Positions 12,301 through 27,156 of a DNA stretch of 64,000 nt are shown here, piece by piece. This stretch comes from Auanema rhodensis. Lineage: Eukaryota > Nematoda > Chromadorea > Rhabditida > Rhabditidae. Below the pieces are notes generated by a model. That model ran no database searches. It saw only the letters and a list, made by a program, of their open reading frames with translations, and had not been told where the DNA came from. Within the stretch, counting starts at the first letter, position 1. Each line of letters begins with the position of its first letter. The stretch spans positions 1-64,000 of the forward strand of contig CAXKVF010000085.1 in assembly GCA_964057225.1 (NCBI GenBank). The letters are read 5' to 3'. Made by a program: the position numbers and the translations under genes.

Positions 12301-15235
12301 AAATTTACGTGAACTTTAATTTATGCTAATTAAATGTACACGTGATGTGCACTTGGTATGTAACTCGCTTCACGTGAAAGATAAAGAGATGCGGTTTTCA
12401 AAATTAGATTCCCATGTCCATATTAGTCTAAAAACAAATTTTTATTGATATTGGTTCATGGTAACCATGACTTTGAAATTTACGTGAACTTTAATTTATG
12501 CTAATTAAATGTACACGTGATGTGCACTTGGTATGTAACTCGCTTCACGTGAAAGATAAAGAGATGCGGTTTTCAAAATTAGATTCCCCATGTCCATATT
12601 AGTCTAAAACGAAATTTTTATTGATATTGCTTCATGGTAACCATGACTTTGAAATTTACGTGAACTTTAATTTATGCTAATTAAATGTACACGTGATGTG
12701 CACTTGGTATGTAACTCGCTTCACGTGAAAGATAAAGAGATGCGGTTTTCAAAATTAGATTTCCCATGTCCATATTAGTCTAAAAACAAATTTTTATTGA
12801 TATTGGTTCATGGTAACCATGACTTTGAAATTTACGTGAACTTTAATTTATGCTAATTAAATGTACACGTGATGTGCACTTGGTATGTAACTCGCTTCAC
12901 GTGAAAGATAAAGAGATGCGGTTTTCAAAATTAGATTCCCCATGTCCATATTAGTCTAAAAACAAATTTTTATTGATATTGCTTCATGGTAACCATGACT
13001 TTGAAATTTACGTGAACTTTAATTTATGCTAATTAAATGTACACGTGATGTGCACTTGGTATGTAACTCGCTTCACGTGAAAGATAAAGAGATGCGGTTT
13101 TCAAAATTAGATTCCCATGTCCATATTAGTCTAAAAACAAATTTTTATTGATATTGGTTCATGGTAACCATGACTTTGAAATTTACGTGAACTTTAATTT
13201 ATGCTAATTAAATGTACACGTGATGTGCACTTGGTATGTAACTCGCTTCACGTGAAAGATAAAGAGATGCGGTTTTCAAAATTAGATTCCCCATGTCCAT
13301 ATTAGTCTAAAAACAAATTTTTATTGATATTGCTTCATGGTAACCATGACTTTGAAATTTACGTGAACTTTAATTTATGCTAATTAAATGTACACGTGAT
13401 GTGCACTTGGTATGTAACTCGCTTCACGTGAAAGATAAAGAGATGCGGTTTTCAAAATTAGATTCCCCATGTCCATATTAGTCTAAAAACAAATTTTTAT
13501 TGATATTGCTTCATGGTAACCATGACTTTGAAATTTACGTGAACTTTAATTATGCTAATTAAATGTACACGTGATGTGCACTTGGTATGTAACTCGCTTC
13601 ACGTGAAAGATAAAGAGATGCGGTTTTCAAAATTAGATTCCCCATGTCCATATTAGTCTAAAAACAAATTTTTATTGATATTGGTTCATGGTAACCATGA
13701 CTTTGAAATTTACGTGAACTTTAATTTATGCTAATTAAATGTACACGTGATGTGCACTTGGTATGTAACTCGCTTCACGTGAAAGATAAAGAGATGCGGT
13801 TTTCAAATTAGATTCCCCATGTCCATATTAGTCTAAAAACAAATTTTTATTGATATTGGTTCATGGTAACCATGACTTTGAAATTTACGTGAACTTTAAT
13901 TTATGCTAATTAAATGTACACGTGATGTGCACTTGGTATGTAACTCGCTTCACGTGAAAGATAAAGAGATGCGGTTTTTAAAATTAGATTCCCCATGTCC
14001 ATATTAGTCTAAAAAAAATTTTTATTGATATTGGTTCATGGTAACCATGACTTTGAAATTTACGTGAACTTTAATTTATGCTAATTAAATGTACACGTGA
14101 TGTGCACTTGGTATGTAACTCGCTTCACGTGAAAGATAAAGAGATGCGGTTTTCAAAATTAGATTCCCCATGTCCATATTAGTCTAAAAACAAATTTTTA
14201 TTGATATTGGTGCATGGTAACCATGACTTTGAAATTTACGTGAACTTTAATTTATGCTAATTAATGTACACGTGATGTGCACTTGGTATGTAACTCGCTT
14301 CACGTGAAAGATAAAGAGATGCGGTTTTCAAAATTAGATTCCCCATGTCCATATTAGTCTAAAAACAAATTTTTATTGATATTGGTTCATGGTAACCATG
14401 ACTTTGAAATTTACGTGAACTTTAATTTATGCTAATTAAATGTACACGTGATGTGCACTTGGTATGTAACTCGCTTCACGTGAAAGATAAAGAGATGCGG
14501 TTTTCAAAATTAGATTCCCCATGTCCATATTAGTCTAAAAACAAATTTTTATTGATATTGGTTCATGGTAACCATGACTTTGAAATTTACGTGAACTTTA
14601 ATTTATGCTAATTAAATGTACACGTGATGTGCACTTGGTATGTAACTCGCTTCACGTGAAAGATAAAGAGATGCGGTTTTCAAAATTAGATTCCCCATGT
14701 CCATATTAGTCTAAAAACAAATTTTTATTGATATTGGTTCATGGTAACCATGACTTTGAAATTTACGTGAACTTTAATTTATGCTAATTAAATGTACACG
14801 TGATGTGCACTTGGTATGTAACTCGCTTCACGTGAAAGATAAAGAGATGCGGTTTTCAAAATTAGATTCCCCATGTCCATATTAGTCTAAAAACAAATTT
14901 TTATTGATATTGGTTCATGGTAACCATGACTTTGAAATTTACGTGAACTTTAATTTATGCTAATTAAATGTACACGTGATGTGCACTTGGTATGTAACTC
15001 GCTTCACGTGAAAGATAAAGAGATGCGGTTTTCAAAATTAGATTCCCCATGTCCATATTAGTCTAAAACAAATTTTTATTGATATTGGTTCATGGTAACC
15101 ATGACTTTGAAATTTACGTGAACTTTAATTTATGCTAATTAAATGTACACGTGATGTGCACTTGGTATGTAACTCGCTTCACGTGAAAGATAAAGAGATG
15201 CGGTTTTCAAAATTAGATTCCCCATGTCCATATTA

Positions 15236-18200
15236 GTCTAAAAACAAATTTTTATTTATATTAGTTCATGGTAACCATGACTTTGAAATTTACGTGAACT
15301 TTAATTTATGCTAATTAAATGTACACGTGATGTGCACTTGGTATGTAACTCGCTTCACGTGAAAGATAAAGAGATGCGGTTTTCAAAATTAGATTCCCCA
15401 TGTCCATATTAGTCTAAAAACAAATTTTTATTGATATTGGTTCATGGTAACCATGACTTTGAAATTTACGTGAACTTTAATTTATGCTAATTAAATGTAC
15501 ACGTGATGTGCACTTGGTATGTAACTCGCTTCACGTGAAAGATAAAGAGATGCGGTTTTCAAAATTAGATTCCCCATGTCCATATTAGTCTAAAAACAAA
15601 TTTTTATTGATATTGGTGCATGGTAACCATGACTTTGAAATTTACGTGAACTTTAATTTATGCTAATTAAATGTACACGTGATGTGCACTTGGTATGTAA
15701 CTCGCTTCACGTGAAAGATAAAGAGATGCGGTTTTCAAAATTAGATTCCCCATGTCCATATTAGTCTTAAAACAAATTTTTATTGATATTGTTCATGGTA
15801 ACCATGACTTTGAAATTTACGTGAACTTTAATTTATGCTAATTAAATGTACACGTGATGTGCACTTGGTATGTAACTCGCTTCACGTGAAAGATAAAGAG
15901 ATGCGGTTTTCAAAATTAGATTCCCCATGTCCATATTAGTCTAAAAACAAATTTTTATTGATATTGGTGCATGGTAACCATGACTTTGAAATTTACGTGA
16001 ACTTTAATTTATGCTAATTAAATGTACACGTGATGTGCACTTGGTATGTAACTCGCTTCACGTGAAAGATAAAGAGATGCGGTTTTCAAAATTAGATTCC
16101 CCATGTCCATATTAGTCTAAAAACAAATTTTTATTGATATTGGTTCATGGTAACCATGACTTTGAAATTTACGTGAACTTTAATTTATGCTAATTAAATG
16201 TACACGTGATGTGCACTTGGTATGTAACTCGCTTCACGTGAAAGATAAAGAGATGCGGTTTTCAAAATTAGATTCCCCATGTCCATATTAGTCTAAAAAC
16301 AAATTTTTATTGATATTGGTTCATGGTAACCATGACTTTGAAATTTACGTGAACTTTAATTTATGCTAATTAAATGTACACGTGATGTGCACTTGGTATG
16401 TAACTCGCTTCACGTGAAAGATAAAGAGATGCGGTTTTTAAAATTAGATTCCCCATGTCCATATTAGTCTAAAAAAAATTTTTATTGATATTGGTTCATG
16501 GTAACCATGACTTGAAATTTACGTGAACTTTAATTTATGCTAATTAAATGTACACGTGATGTGCACTTGGTATGTAACTCGCTTCACGTGAAAGATAAAG
16601 AGATGCGGTTTTCAAATTAGATTCCCCATGTCCATATTAGTCTAAAAACAAATTTTTATTGATATTGGTGCATGGTAACCATGACTTTGAAATTTACGTG
16701 AACTTTAATTTATGCTAATTAAATGTACACGTGATGTGCACTTGGTATGTAACTCGCTTCACGTGAAAGATAAAGAGATGCGGTTTCAAAATTAGATTCC
16801 CCATGTCCATATTAGTCTAAAAACAAATTTTTATTGATATTGGTTCATGGTAACCATGACTTTGAAATTACGTGAACTTTAATTTATGCTAATTAAATGT
16901 ACACGTGATGTGCACTTGGTATGTAACTCGCTTCACGTGAAAGATAAAGAGATGCGGTTTTCAAAATTAGATTCCCCATGTCCATATTAGTCTAAAAACA
17001 AATTTTTATTGATATTGGTTCATGGTAACCATGACTTTGAAATTTACGTGAACTTTAATTTATGCTAATTAAATGTACACGTGATGTGCACTTGGTATGT
17101 AACTCGCTTCACGTGAAAGATAAAGAGATGCGGTTTTCAAAATTAGATTCCCCATGTCCATATTAGTCTAAAAACAAATTTTTATTGATATTGGTTCATG
17201 GTAACCATGACTTTGAAATTTACGTGAACTTTAATTTATGCTAATTAAATGTACACGTGATGTGCACTTGGTATGTAACTCGCTTCACGTGAAAGATAAA
17301 GAGATGCGGTTTTCAAAATTAGATTCCCCATGTCCATATTAGTCTTAAAACAAATTTTTATTGATATTGGTTCATGGTAACCAATGACTTTGAAATTTAC
17401 GTGAACTTTAATTTATGCTAATTAAATGTACACGTGATGTGCACTTGGTATGTAACTCGCTTCACGTGAAAGATAAAGAGATGCGGTTTTCAAAATTAGA
17501 TTCCCCATGTCCATATTAGTCTAAAACAAATTTTTATTTATATTAGTTCATGGTAACCATGACTTTGAAATTTACGTGAACTTTAATTTATGCTAATTAA
17601 ATGTACACGTGATGTGCACTTGGTATGTAACTCGCTTCACGTGAAAGATAAAGAGATGCGGTTTTCAAAATTAGATTCCCCATGTCCATATTAGTCTAAA
17701 AACAAATTTTTATTGATATTGGTTCATGGTAACCATGACTTTGAAATTTACGTGAACTTTAATTTATGCTAATTAAATGTACACGTGATGTGCACTTGGT
17801 ATGTAACTCGCTTCACGTGAAAGATAAAGAGATGCGGTTTTCAAAATTAGATTCCCCATGTCCATATTAGTCTAAAAACAAATTTTTATTGATATTGGTG
17901 CATGGTAACCATGACTTTGAAATTTACGTGAACTTTAATTTATGCTAATTAAATGTACACGTGATGTGCACTTGGTATGTAACTCGCTTCACGTGAAAGA
18001 TAAAGAGATGCGGTTTTCAAAATTAGATTCCCCATGTCCATATTAGTCTTAAAACAATTTTTATTGATATTGGTTCATGGTAACCATGACTTTGAAATTT
18101 ACGTGAACTTTAATTTATGCTAATTAAATGTACACGTGATGTGCACTTGGTATGTAACTCGCTTCACGTGAAAGATAAAGAGATGCGGTTTTCAAAATTA

Positions 18201-18700
18201 GATTCCCCATGTCCATATTAGTCTAAAAACAAATTTTTATTGATATTGGTGCATGGTAACCATGACTTTGAAATTTACGTGAACTTTAATTTATGCTAAT
18301 TAAATGTACACGTGATGTGCACTTGGTATGTAACTCGCTTCACGTGAAAGATAAAGAGATGCGGTTTTCAAATTAGATTCCCCATGTCCATATTAGTCTA
18401 AAAACAAATTTTTATTGATATTGGTTCATGGTAACCATGACTTTGAAATTTACGTGAACTTTAATTTATGCTAATTAAATGTACACGTGATGTGCACTTG
18501 GTATGTAACTCGCTTCACGTGAAAGATAAAGAGATGCGGTTTTCAAAATTAGATTCCCCATGTCCATATTAGTCTAAAAACAAATTTTTATTGATATTGG
18601 TTCATGGTAACCATGACTTTGAAATTTACGTGAACTTTAATTTATGCTAATTAAATGTACACGTGATGTGCACTTGGTATGTAACTCGCTTCACGTGAAA
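15236..18700. repeat. 13-monomer offset duplication (2,282 bp)
   Basis: A rare variant (TTTATATTAG before TTCATGG) occurs near 15,254 and again near 17,536, and another (AGTCTTAAAAC) near 15,761 and 18,043; both pairs are 2,282 bp apart (13 x 176 less six). The order of m160 variants over the following seven monomers also agrees (A-type, T, G, T, G, T, T). The match fails near 16.4/18.7 kb, where 16,434 has a changed C that the partner lacks. This is therefore a partial, older duplication with some private changes. It straddles the left edge of the 9,243-bp block. Confidence 0.55.
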
Positions 18701-21700
18701 GATAAAGAGATGCGGTTTTCAAAATTAGATTCCCCATGTCCATATTAGTCTAAAAACAAATTTTTATTGATATTGGTGCATGGTAACCATGACTTTGAAA
18801 TTTACGTGAACTTTAATTTATGCTAATTAAATGTACACGTGATGTGCACTTGGTATGTAACTCGCTTCACGTGAAAGATAAAGAGATGCGGTTTTCAAAA
18901 TTAGATTCCCCATGTCCATATTAGTCTTAAAACAAATTTTTATTGATATTGGTTCATGGTAACCATGACTTTGAAATTTACGTGAACTTTAATTTATGCT
19001 AATTAAATGTACACGTGATGTGCACTTGGTATGTAACTCGCTTCACGTGAAAGATAAAGAGATGCGGTTTTCAAAATTAGATTCCCCATGTCCATATTAG
19101 TCTAAAAACAAATTTTTATTGATATTGGTGCATGGTAACCATGACTTTGAAATTTACGTGAACTTTAATTTATGCTAATTAAATGTACACGTGATGTGCA
19201 CTTGGTATGTAACTCGCTTCACGTGAAAGATAAAGAGATGCGGTTTTCAAAATTAGATTCCCCATGTCCATATTAGTCTAAAAACAAATTTTTATTGATA
19301 TTGGTTCATGGTAACCATGACTTTGAAATTTACGTGAACTTTAATTTATGCTAATTAAATGTACACGTGATGTGCACTTGGTATGTAACTCGCTTCACGT
19401 GAAAGATAAAGAGATGCGGTTTTCAAAATTAGATTCCCCATGTCCATATTAGTCTAAAAACAAATTTTTATTGATATTGGTGCATGGTAACCATGACTTT
19501 GAAATTTACGTGAACTTTAATTTATGCTAATTAAATGTACACGTGATGTGCACTTGGTATGTAACTCGCTTCACGTGAAAGATAAAGAGATGCGGTACTC
19601 AAAATTAGATTCCCCATGTCCATATTAGTCTAAAAACAAATTTTTATTGATATTGGTTCATGGTAACCATGACTTTGAAATTTACGTGAACTTTAATTTA
19701 TGCTAATTAAATGTACACGTGATGTGCACTTGGTATGTAACTCGCTTCACGTGAAAGATAAAGAGATGCGGTTTTCAAAATTAGATTCCCCATGTCCATA
19801 TTAGTCTAAAAACAAATTTTTATTGATATTGGTTCATGGTAACCATGACTTTGAAATTTACTTGAACTTTAATTTATGCTAATTAAATGTACACGTGATG
19901 TGCACTTGGTATGTAACTCGCTTCACGTGAAAGATAAAGAGATGCGGTTTTCAAAATTAGATTCCCCATGTCCATATTAGTCTAAAAACAAATTTTTATT
20001 GATATTGGTTCATGGTAACCATGACTTTGAAATTTACGTGAACTTTAATTTATGCTAATTAAATGTACACGTGATGTGCACTTGGTATGTAACTCGCTTC
20101 ACGTGAAAGATAAAGAGATGCGGTTTTCAAAATTAGATTCTCCATGTCCATATTAGTCTAAAAACAAATTTTTATTGATATTGGTTCATGGTAACCATGA
20201 CTTTGAAATTTACGTGAACTTTAATTTATGCTAATTAAATGTACACGTGATGTGCACTTGGTATGTAACTCGCTTCACGTGAAAGATAAAGAGATGCGGT
20301 TTTCAAAATTAGATTCCCCATGTCCATATTAGTCTAAAAACAAATTTTTATTGATATTGGTTCATGGTAACCATGACTTTGAAATTTACGTGAACTTTAA
20401 TTTATGCTAATTAAATGTATACGTGATGTGCACTTGGTATGTAACTCGCTTCACGTGAAAGATAAAGAGATGCGGTTTTCAAAATTAGATTCCCCATGTC
20501 CATATTAGTCTAAAAACAAATTTTTATTGATATTGGTTCATGGTAACCATGACTTTGAAATTTACGTGAACTTTAATTTATGCTAATTAAATGTACACGT
20601 GATGTGCACTTGGTATGTAACTCGCTTCACGTGAAAGATAAAGAGATGCGGTTTTCAAAATTAGATTCCCCATGTCCATATTAGTCTAAAAACAAATTTT
20701 TATTGATATTGGTGCATGGTAACCATGACTTTGAAATTTACGTGAACTTTAATTTATGCTAATTAAATGTACACGTGATGTGCACTTGGTATGTAACTCG
20801 CTTCACGTGAAAGATAAAGAGATGCGGTTTTCAAAATTAGATTCCCCATGTCCATATTAGTCTAAAAACAAATTTTTATTGATATTGGTTCATGGTAACC
20901 ATGACTTTGAAATTTACGTGAACTTTAATTTATGCTAATTAAATGTACACGTGATGTGCACTTGGTATGTAACTCGCTTCACGTGAAAGATAAAGAGATG
21001 CGGTTTTCAAAATTAGATTCCCCATGTCCATATTAGTCTAAAAACAAATTTTTATTGATATTGGTTCATGGTAACCATGACTTTGAAATTTACGTGAACT
21101 TTAATTAATGCTAATTAAATGTACACGTGATGTGCACTTGGTATGTAACTCGCTTCACGTGAAAGATAAAGAGATGCGGTTTTCAAAATTAGATTCCCCA
21201 TGTCCATATTAGTCTAAAAACAAATTTTTATTGATATTGGTTCATGCTAACCATGACTTTGAAATTTACGTGAACTTTAATTTATGCTAATTAAATGTAC
21301 ACGTGATGTGCACTTGGTATGTAACTCGCTTCACGTGAAAGATAAAGAGATGCGGTTTTCAAAATTAGATTCCCCATGTCCATATTAGTCTTAAAACAAA
21401 TTTTTATTGATATTGGTTCATGGTAACCATGACTTTGAAATTTACGTGAACTTTAATTTATGCTAATTAAATGTACACGTGATGTGCACTTGGTATGTAA
21501 CTCGCTTCACGTGAAAGATAAAGAGATGCGGTTTTCAAAATTAGATTCCCCATGTCCATATTAGTCTAAAAACAAATTTTTATTGATATTAGTTCATGGT
21601 AACCATGACTTTGAAATTTACGTGAACTTTAATTTATGCTAATTAAATGTACACGTGATGTGCACTTGGTATGTAACTCGCTTCACGTGAAAGATGAAGA

Positions 21701-24700
21701 GATGCGGTTTTCAAAATTAGATTCCCCATGTCCATATTAGTCTAAAAACAAATTTTTATTGATATTGGTGCATGGTAACCATGACTTTGAAATTTACGTG
21801 AACTTTAATTTATGCTAATTAAATGTACACGTGATGTGCACTTGGTATGTAACTCGCTTCACGTGAAAGATAAAGAGATGCGGTTTTCAAAATTAGATTC
21901 CCCATGTCCATATTAGTCTAAAAACAAATTTTTATTGATATTGGTACATGGTAACCATGACTTTGAAATTTACGTGAACTTTAATTTATGCTAATTAAAT
22001 GTATACGTGATGTGCACTTGGTATGTAACTCGCTTCACGTGAAAGATAAAGAGATGCGGTTTTCAAAATTAGATTCCCCATGTCCATATTAGTCTAAAAA
22101 CAAATTTTTATTGATATTGGTTCATGGTAACCATGACTTTGAAATTTACGTGAACTTTAATTTATGCTAATTAAATGTATACGTGATGTGCACTTGGTAT
22201 GTAACTCGCTTCACGTGAAAGATAAAGAGATGCGGTTTTCAAAATTAGATTCCCCATGTCCATATTAGTCTAAAAACAAATTTTCATTGATATTGGTTCA
22301 TGGTAACCATGACTTTGAAATTTACGTGAACTTTAATTTATGCTAATTAAATGTACACGTGATGTGCACTTGGTATGTAACTCGCTTCACGTGAAAGATA
22401 AAGAGATGCGGTTTTCAAAATTAGATTCCCCATGTCCATATTAGTCTAAAAACAAATTTTTATTGATATTGGTTCATGGTAACCATGACTTTGAAATTTA
22501 CGTGAACTTTAATTAATGCTAATTAAATGTACACGTGATGTGCACTTGGTATGTAACTCGCTTCACGTGAAAGATAAAGAGATGCGGTTTTCAAAATTAG
22601 ATTCCCCATGTCCATATTAGTCTAAAAACAAATTTTTATTGATATTGCTTCATGGTAACCATGACTTTGAAATTTACGTGAACTTTAATTTATGCTAATT
22701 AAATGTACACGTGATGTGCACTTGGCATGTAACTCGCTTCACGTGAAAGATAAAGAGATGCGGTTTTCAAAATTAGATTCCCCATGTCCATATTAGTCTA
22801 AAAACAAATTTTTATTGATATTGGTGCATGGTAACCATGACTTTGAATTTTACGTGAACTTTAATTTATGCTAATTAAATGTACACGTGATGTGCACTTG
22901 GTATGTAACTCGCTTCACGTGAAAGATAAAGAGATGCGGTTTTCAATATTAGATTCCCCATGTCCATATTAGTCTAAAAACAAATTTTTATTGATATTGG
23001 TTCATGGTAACCATGACTTTGAAATTTACGTGAACTTTAATTTATGCTAATTAAATGTACACGTGATGTGCACTTGGTATGTAACTCGCTTCACGTGAAA
23101 GATAAAGAGATGCGGTTTTCAAAATTAGATTCCCCATGTCCATATTAGTCTAAAAACAAATTTTTATTGATATTGGTGCATGGTAACCATGACTTTGAAA
23201 TTTACGTGAACTTTAATTTATGCTAATTAAATTTACACGTGATGTGCACTTGGTATGTAACTCGCTTCACGTGAAAGATAAAGAGATGCGGTTTTCAAAA
23301 TTAGATTCCCCATGTCCATATTAGTCTAAAAACAAATTTTTATTGATATTGGTTCATGGTAACCATGACTTTGAAATTTACGTGAACTTTAATTTATGCT
23401 AATTAAATGTACACGTGATGTGCACTTGGTATGTAACACGCTTCACGTGAAAGATAAAGAGATGCGGTTTTCAAAATTAGATTCCCCATGTCCATATTAG
23501 TCTAAAAACAAATTTTTATTGATATTGGTGCATGGTAACCATGACTTTGAAATTTACGTGAACTTTAATTTATGCTAATTAAATGTACACGTGATGTGCA
23601 CTTGGTATGTAACTCGCTTCACGTGAAAGATGAAGAGATGCGGTTTTCAAAATTAGATTCCCCATGTCCATATTAGTCTAAAAACAAATTTTTATTGATA
23701 TTGGTGCATGGTAACCATGACTTTGAAATTTACGTGAACTTTAATTTATGCTAATTAAATGTACACGTGATGTGCACTTGGTATGTAACTCGCTTCACGT
23801 GAAAGATAAAGAGATGCGGTTTTCAAAATTAGATTCCCCATGTCCATATTAGTCTAAAAACAAATTTTTATTGATATTGGTTCATGGTAACCATGACTTT
23901 GAAATTTACGTGAACTTTAATTTATGCTAATTAAATGTACACGTGATGTGCACTTGGTATGTAACTCGCTTCACGTGAAAGATAAAGAGATGCGGTTTTC
24001 AAAATTAGATTCCCCATGTCCATATTAGTCTAAAAACAAATTTTTATTGATATTGGTGCATGGTAACCATGACTTTGAAATTTACGTGAACTTTAATTTA
24101 TGCTAATTAAATGTACACGTGATGTGCACTTGGTATGTAACTCGCTTCACGTGAAAGATGAAGAGATGCGGTTTCCAAAATTAGATTCCCCATGTCCATA
24201 TTAGTCTAAAAACAAATTTTTATTGATATTGGTGCATGGTAACCATGACTTTGAAATTTACGTGAACTTTAATTTATGCTAATTAAATGTACACGTGATG
24301 TGCACTTGGTATGTAACTCGCTTCACGTGAAAGATAAAGAGATGCGGTTTTCAAAATTAGATTCCCCATGTCCATATTAGTCTAAAAACAAATTTTTATT
24401 GATATTGGTTCATGGTAACCATGACTTTGAAATTTACGTGAACTTTAATTTATGCTAATTAAATGTACACGTGATGTGCACTTGGTATGTAACTCGCTTC
24501 ACGTGAAAGATAAAGAGATGCGGTTTTCAAAATTAGATTCCCCATGTCCATATTAGTCTAAAAACAAATTTTTATTGATATTGGTTCATGGTAACCATGA
24601 CTTTGAAATTTACGTGAACTTTAATTAATGCTAATTAAATGTACACGTGATGTGCACTTGGTATGTAACTCGCTTCACGTGAAAGATAAAGAGATGCGGT

Positions 24701-25657
24701 TTTCAAAATTAGATTCCCCATGTCCATATTAGTCTAAAAACAAATTTTTATTGATATTGGTTCATGGTAACCATGACTTTGAAATTTACGTGAACTTTAA
24801 TTAATGCTAATTAAATGTACACGTGATGTGCACTTGGTATGTAACTCGCTTCACGTGAAAGATAAAGAGATGCGGTTTTCAAAATTAGATTCCCCATGTC
24901 CATATTAGTCTAAAAACAAATTTTTATTGATATTGGTGCATGGTAACCATGACTTTGAAATTTACGTGAACTTTAATTTATGCTAATTAAATGTACACGT
25001 GATGTGCACTTGGTATGTAACTCGCTTCACGTGAAAGATAAAGAGATGCGGTTTTCAAAATTAGATTCCCCATGTCCATATTAGTCTAAAAACAAATTTT
25101 TATTGATATTGGTGCATGGTAACCATGACTTTGAAATTTACGTGAACTTTAATTTATGCTAATTAAATGTACACGTGATGTGCACTTGGTATGTAACTCT
25201 TTTCACGTGAAAGATAAAGAGATGCGGTTTTCAAAATTAGATTCCCCATGTCCATATTAGTCTAAAAACAAATTTTTATTGATATTGGTTCATGGTAACC
25301 ATGACTTTGAAATTTACGTGAACTTTAATTTATGCTAATTAAATGTACACGTGATGTGCACTTGGTATGTAACTCGCTTCACGTGAAAGATAAAGAGATG
25401 CGGTTTTCAAAATTAGATTCCCCATGTCCATATTAGTCTAAAAACAAATTTTTATTGATGTTGGTGCATGGTAACCATGACTTTGAAATTTACGTGAACT
25501 TTAATTTATGCTAATTAAATGTACACGTGATGTGCACTTGGTATGTAACTCGCTTCACGTGAAAGATAAAGAGATGCGGTTTTCAAAATTAGATTCCCCA
25601 TGTCCATATTAGTCAAAAAACAAATTTTTATTGATATTGGTTCATGGTAACCATGAC

Positions 25658-25746
25658 TTTGAAATTTACGTGAACTTTAATTTATGCTAATTAAATGTAC
25701 ACGTGATGTGCACTTGGTATATAACTCGCTTCACGTGAAAGATAAC
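25658..25746. repeat. 89-bp truncated monomer (block copy 1, no. 1)
   Basis: The unit runs from m1 to m93 and then joins m5 of the next unit, so 87 bp are missing (m94 to the following m4). The junction reads GATAACGAGA then AAATTTACG. The left side also carries A-to-C at m89. It keeps both CACGTG boxes and the AT hairpin but loses the A/T-tract and the 15-bp dyad. It also has TATATAACTC instead of TATGTAACTC. The same junction occurs six times in the window, pointing to one deletion copied later. Confidence 0.92.
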
Positions 25747-26274
25747 GAGAAAATTTACGTGAACTTTAATTTATGCTAATTAAATGTACACGTGATGTGC
25801 ACTTGGTATGTAACTCGCTTCACGTGAAAGATAAAGAGATGCGGTTTTCAAAATTAGATTCCCCATGTCCATATTAGTCTAAAAACAAATTTTTATTGAT
25901 ATTAGTTCATGGTAACCATGACTTTGAAATTTACGTGAACTTTAATTTATGCTAATTAAATGTACACGTGATGTGCACTTGGTATGTAACTCGCTTCACG
26001 TGAAAGATAAAGAGATGCGGTTTTCCAAATTAGATTCCCCATGTCCATATTAGTCTAAAAACAAATTTTTATTGATATTGGTTCATGGTAACCATGACTT
26101 TGAAATTTACGTGAACTTTAATTAATGCTAATTAAATGTACACGTGATGTGCACTTGGTATGTAACTCGCTTCACGTGAAAGATAAAGAGATGCGGTTTT
26201 CATAATTAGATTCCCCATGTCCATATTAGTCTAAAAACAAATTTTTATTGATATTGCTTCATGGTAACCATGAC

Positions 26275-26363
26275 TTTGAAATTTACGTGAACTTTAATTT
26301 ATGCTAATTAAATGTACACGTGATGTGCACTTGGTATGTAACTCGCTTCACGTGAAAGATAAC
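26275..26363. repeat. 89-bp truncated monomer (block copy 1, no. 2)
   Basis: This unit has the same junction and the same m89 C as the other 89-bp units, but keeps TATGTAACTC. It lies 617 bp (three full units plus one 89-bp unit) after no. 1 and is followed, as there, by a unit ending ATTAGTTC. This makes the surrounding four- and five-monomer segments an imperfect higher-order repeat. Confidence 0.92.
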
Positions 26364-27067
26364 GAGAAAATTTACGTGAACTTTAATTTATGCTAATTAA
26401 ATGTACACGTGATGTGCACTTGGTATGTAACTCGCTTCACGTGAAAGATAAAGAGATGCGGTTTTCAAAATTAGATTCCCCATGTCCATATTAGTCTAAA
26501 AACAAATTTTTATTGATATTAGTTCATGGTAACCATGACTTTGAAATTTACGTGAACTTTAATTTATGCTAATTAAATGTACACGTGATGTGCACTTGGT
26601 ATGTAACTCGCTTCACGTGAAAGATAAAGAGATGCGGTTTTCAAAATTAGATTCCCCATGTCCATATTAGTCTAAAAACAAATTTTTATTGATATTGGTT
26701 CATGGTAACCATGACTTTGAAATTTACGTGAACTTTAATTAATGCTAATTAAATGTACACGTGATGTGCACTTGGTATGTAACTCGCTTCACGTGAAAGA
26801 TAAAGAGATGCGGTTTTCAAAATTAGATTCCCCATGTCCATATTAGTCTAAAAACAAATTTTTATTGATATTGCTTCATGGTAACCATGACTTTGAAATT
26901 TACGTGAACTTTAATTTATGCTAATTAAATGTACACGTGATGTGCACTTGGTATGTAACTCGCTTCACGTGAAAGATAAAGAGATGCGGTTTTCAAAATT
27001 AGATTCCCCATGTCCATATTAGTCTAAAAACAAATTTTTATTGATATTGGTTCATGGTAACCATGAC

Positions 27068-27156
27068 TTTGAAATTTACGTGAACTTTAATTTATGCTAA
27101 TTAAATGTACACGTGATGTGCACTTGGTATATAACTCGCTTCACGTGAAAGATAAC
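27068..27156. repeat. 89-bp truncated monomer (block copy 1, no. 3)
   Basis: The junction is identical to the other 89-bp units; it has TATATAACTC like no. 1. It lies 793 bp (four full units plus one 89-bp unit) after no. 2 and is again followed by the ATTAGTTC variant unit. Confidence 0.92.

Larger units (their letters stand above)
1..18372. repeat. Indel-rich left segment of the array
   Basis: The first 104 monomers occupy 18,266 bp, 38 bp less than 104 x 176. Single-base changes of length are frequent, mostly in two A-rich sites: the run after AGTCT (m135-144; forms with five A, four A, a missing C, or AAAAGAAA) and the CAAAATT site (m103-109). Insertions also occur, for example near 335, 4,096 and 17,383. 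Several indel haplotypes recur with linked neighbours: a missing or changed C at m103 goes with an all-A run at m135-142 near 3,793, 8,708, 13,980 and 16,440, and AAAAGAAA recurs near 6,460 and 7,865. Recurrence suggests that at least part of this variation is inherited. The G variant of m160 is sparse here, and the m87 G variant (GATGAAG) is absent. The segment ends at the left edge of the 9,243-bp duplication. Confidence 0.85.
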
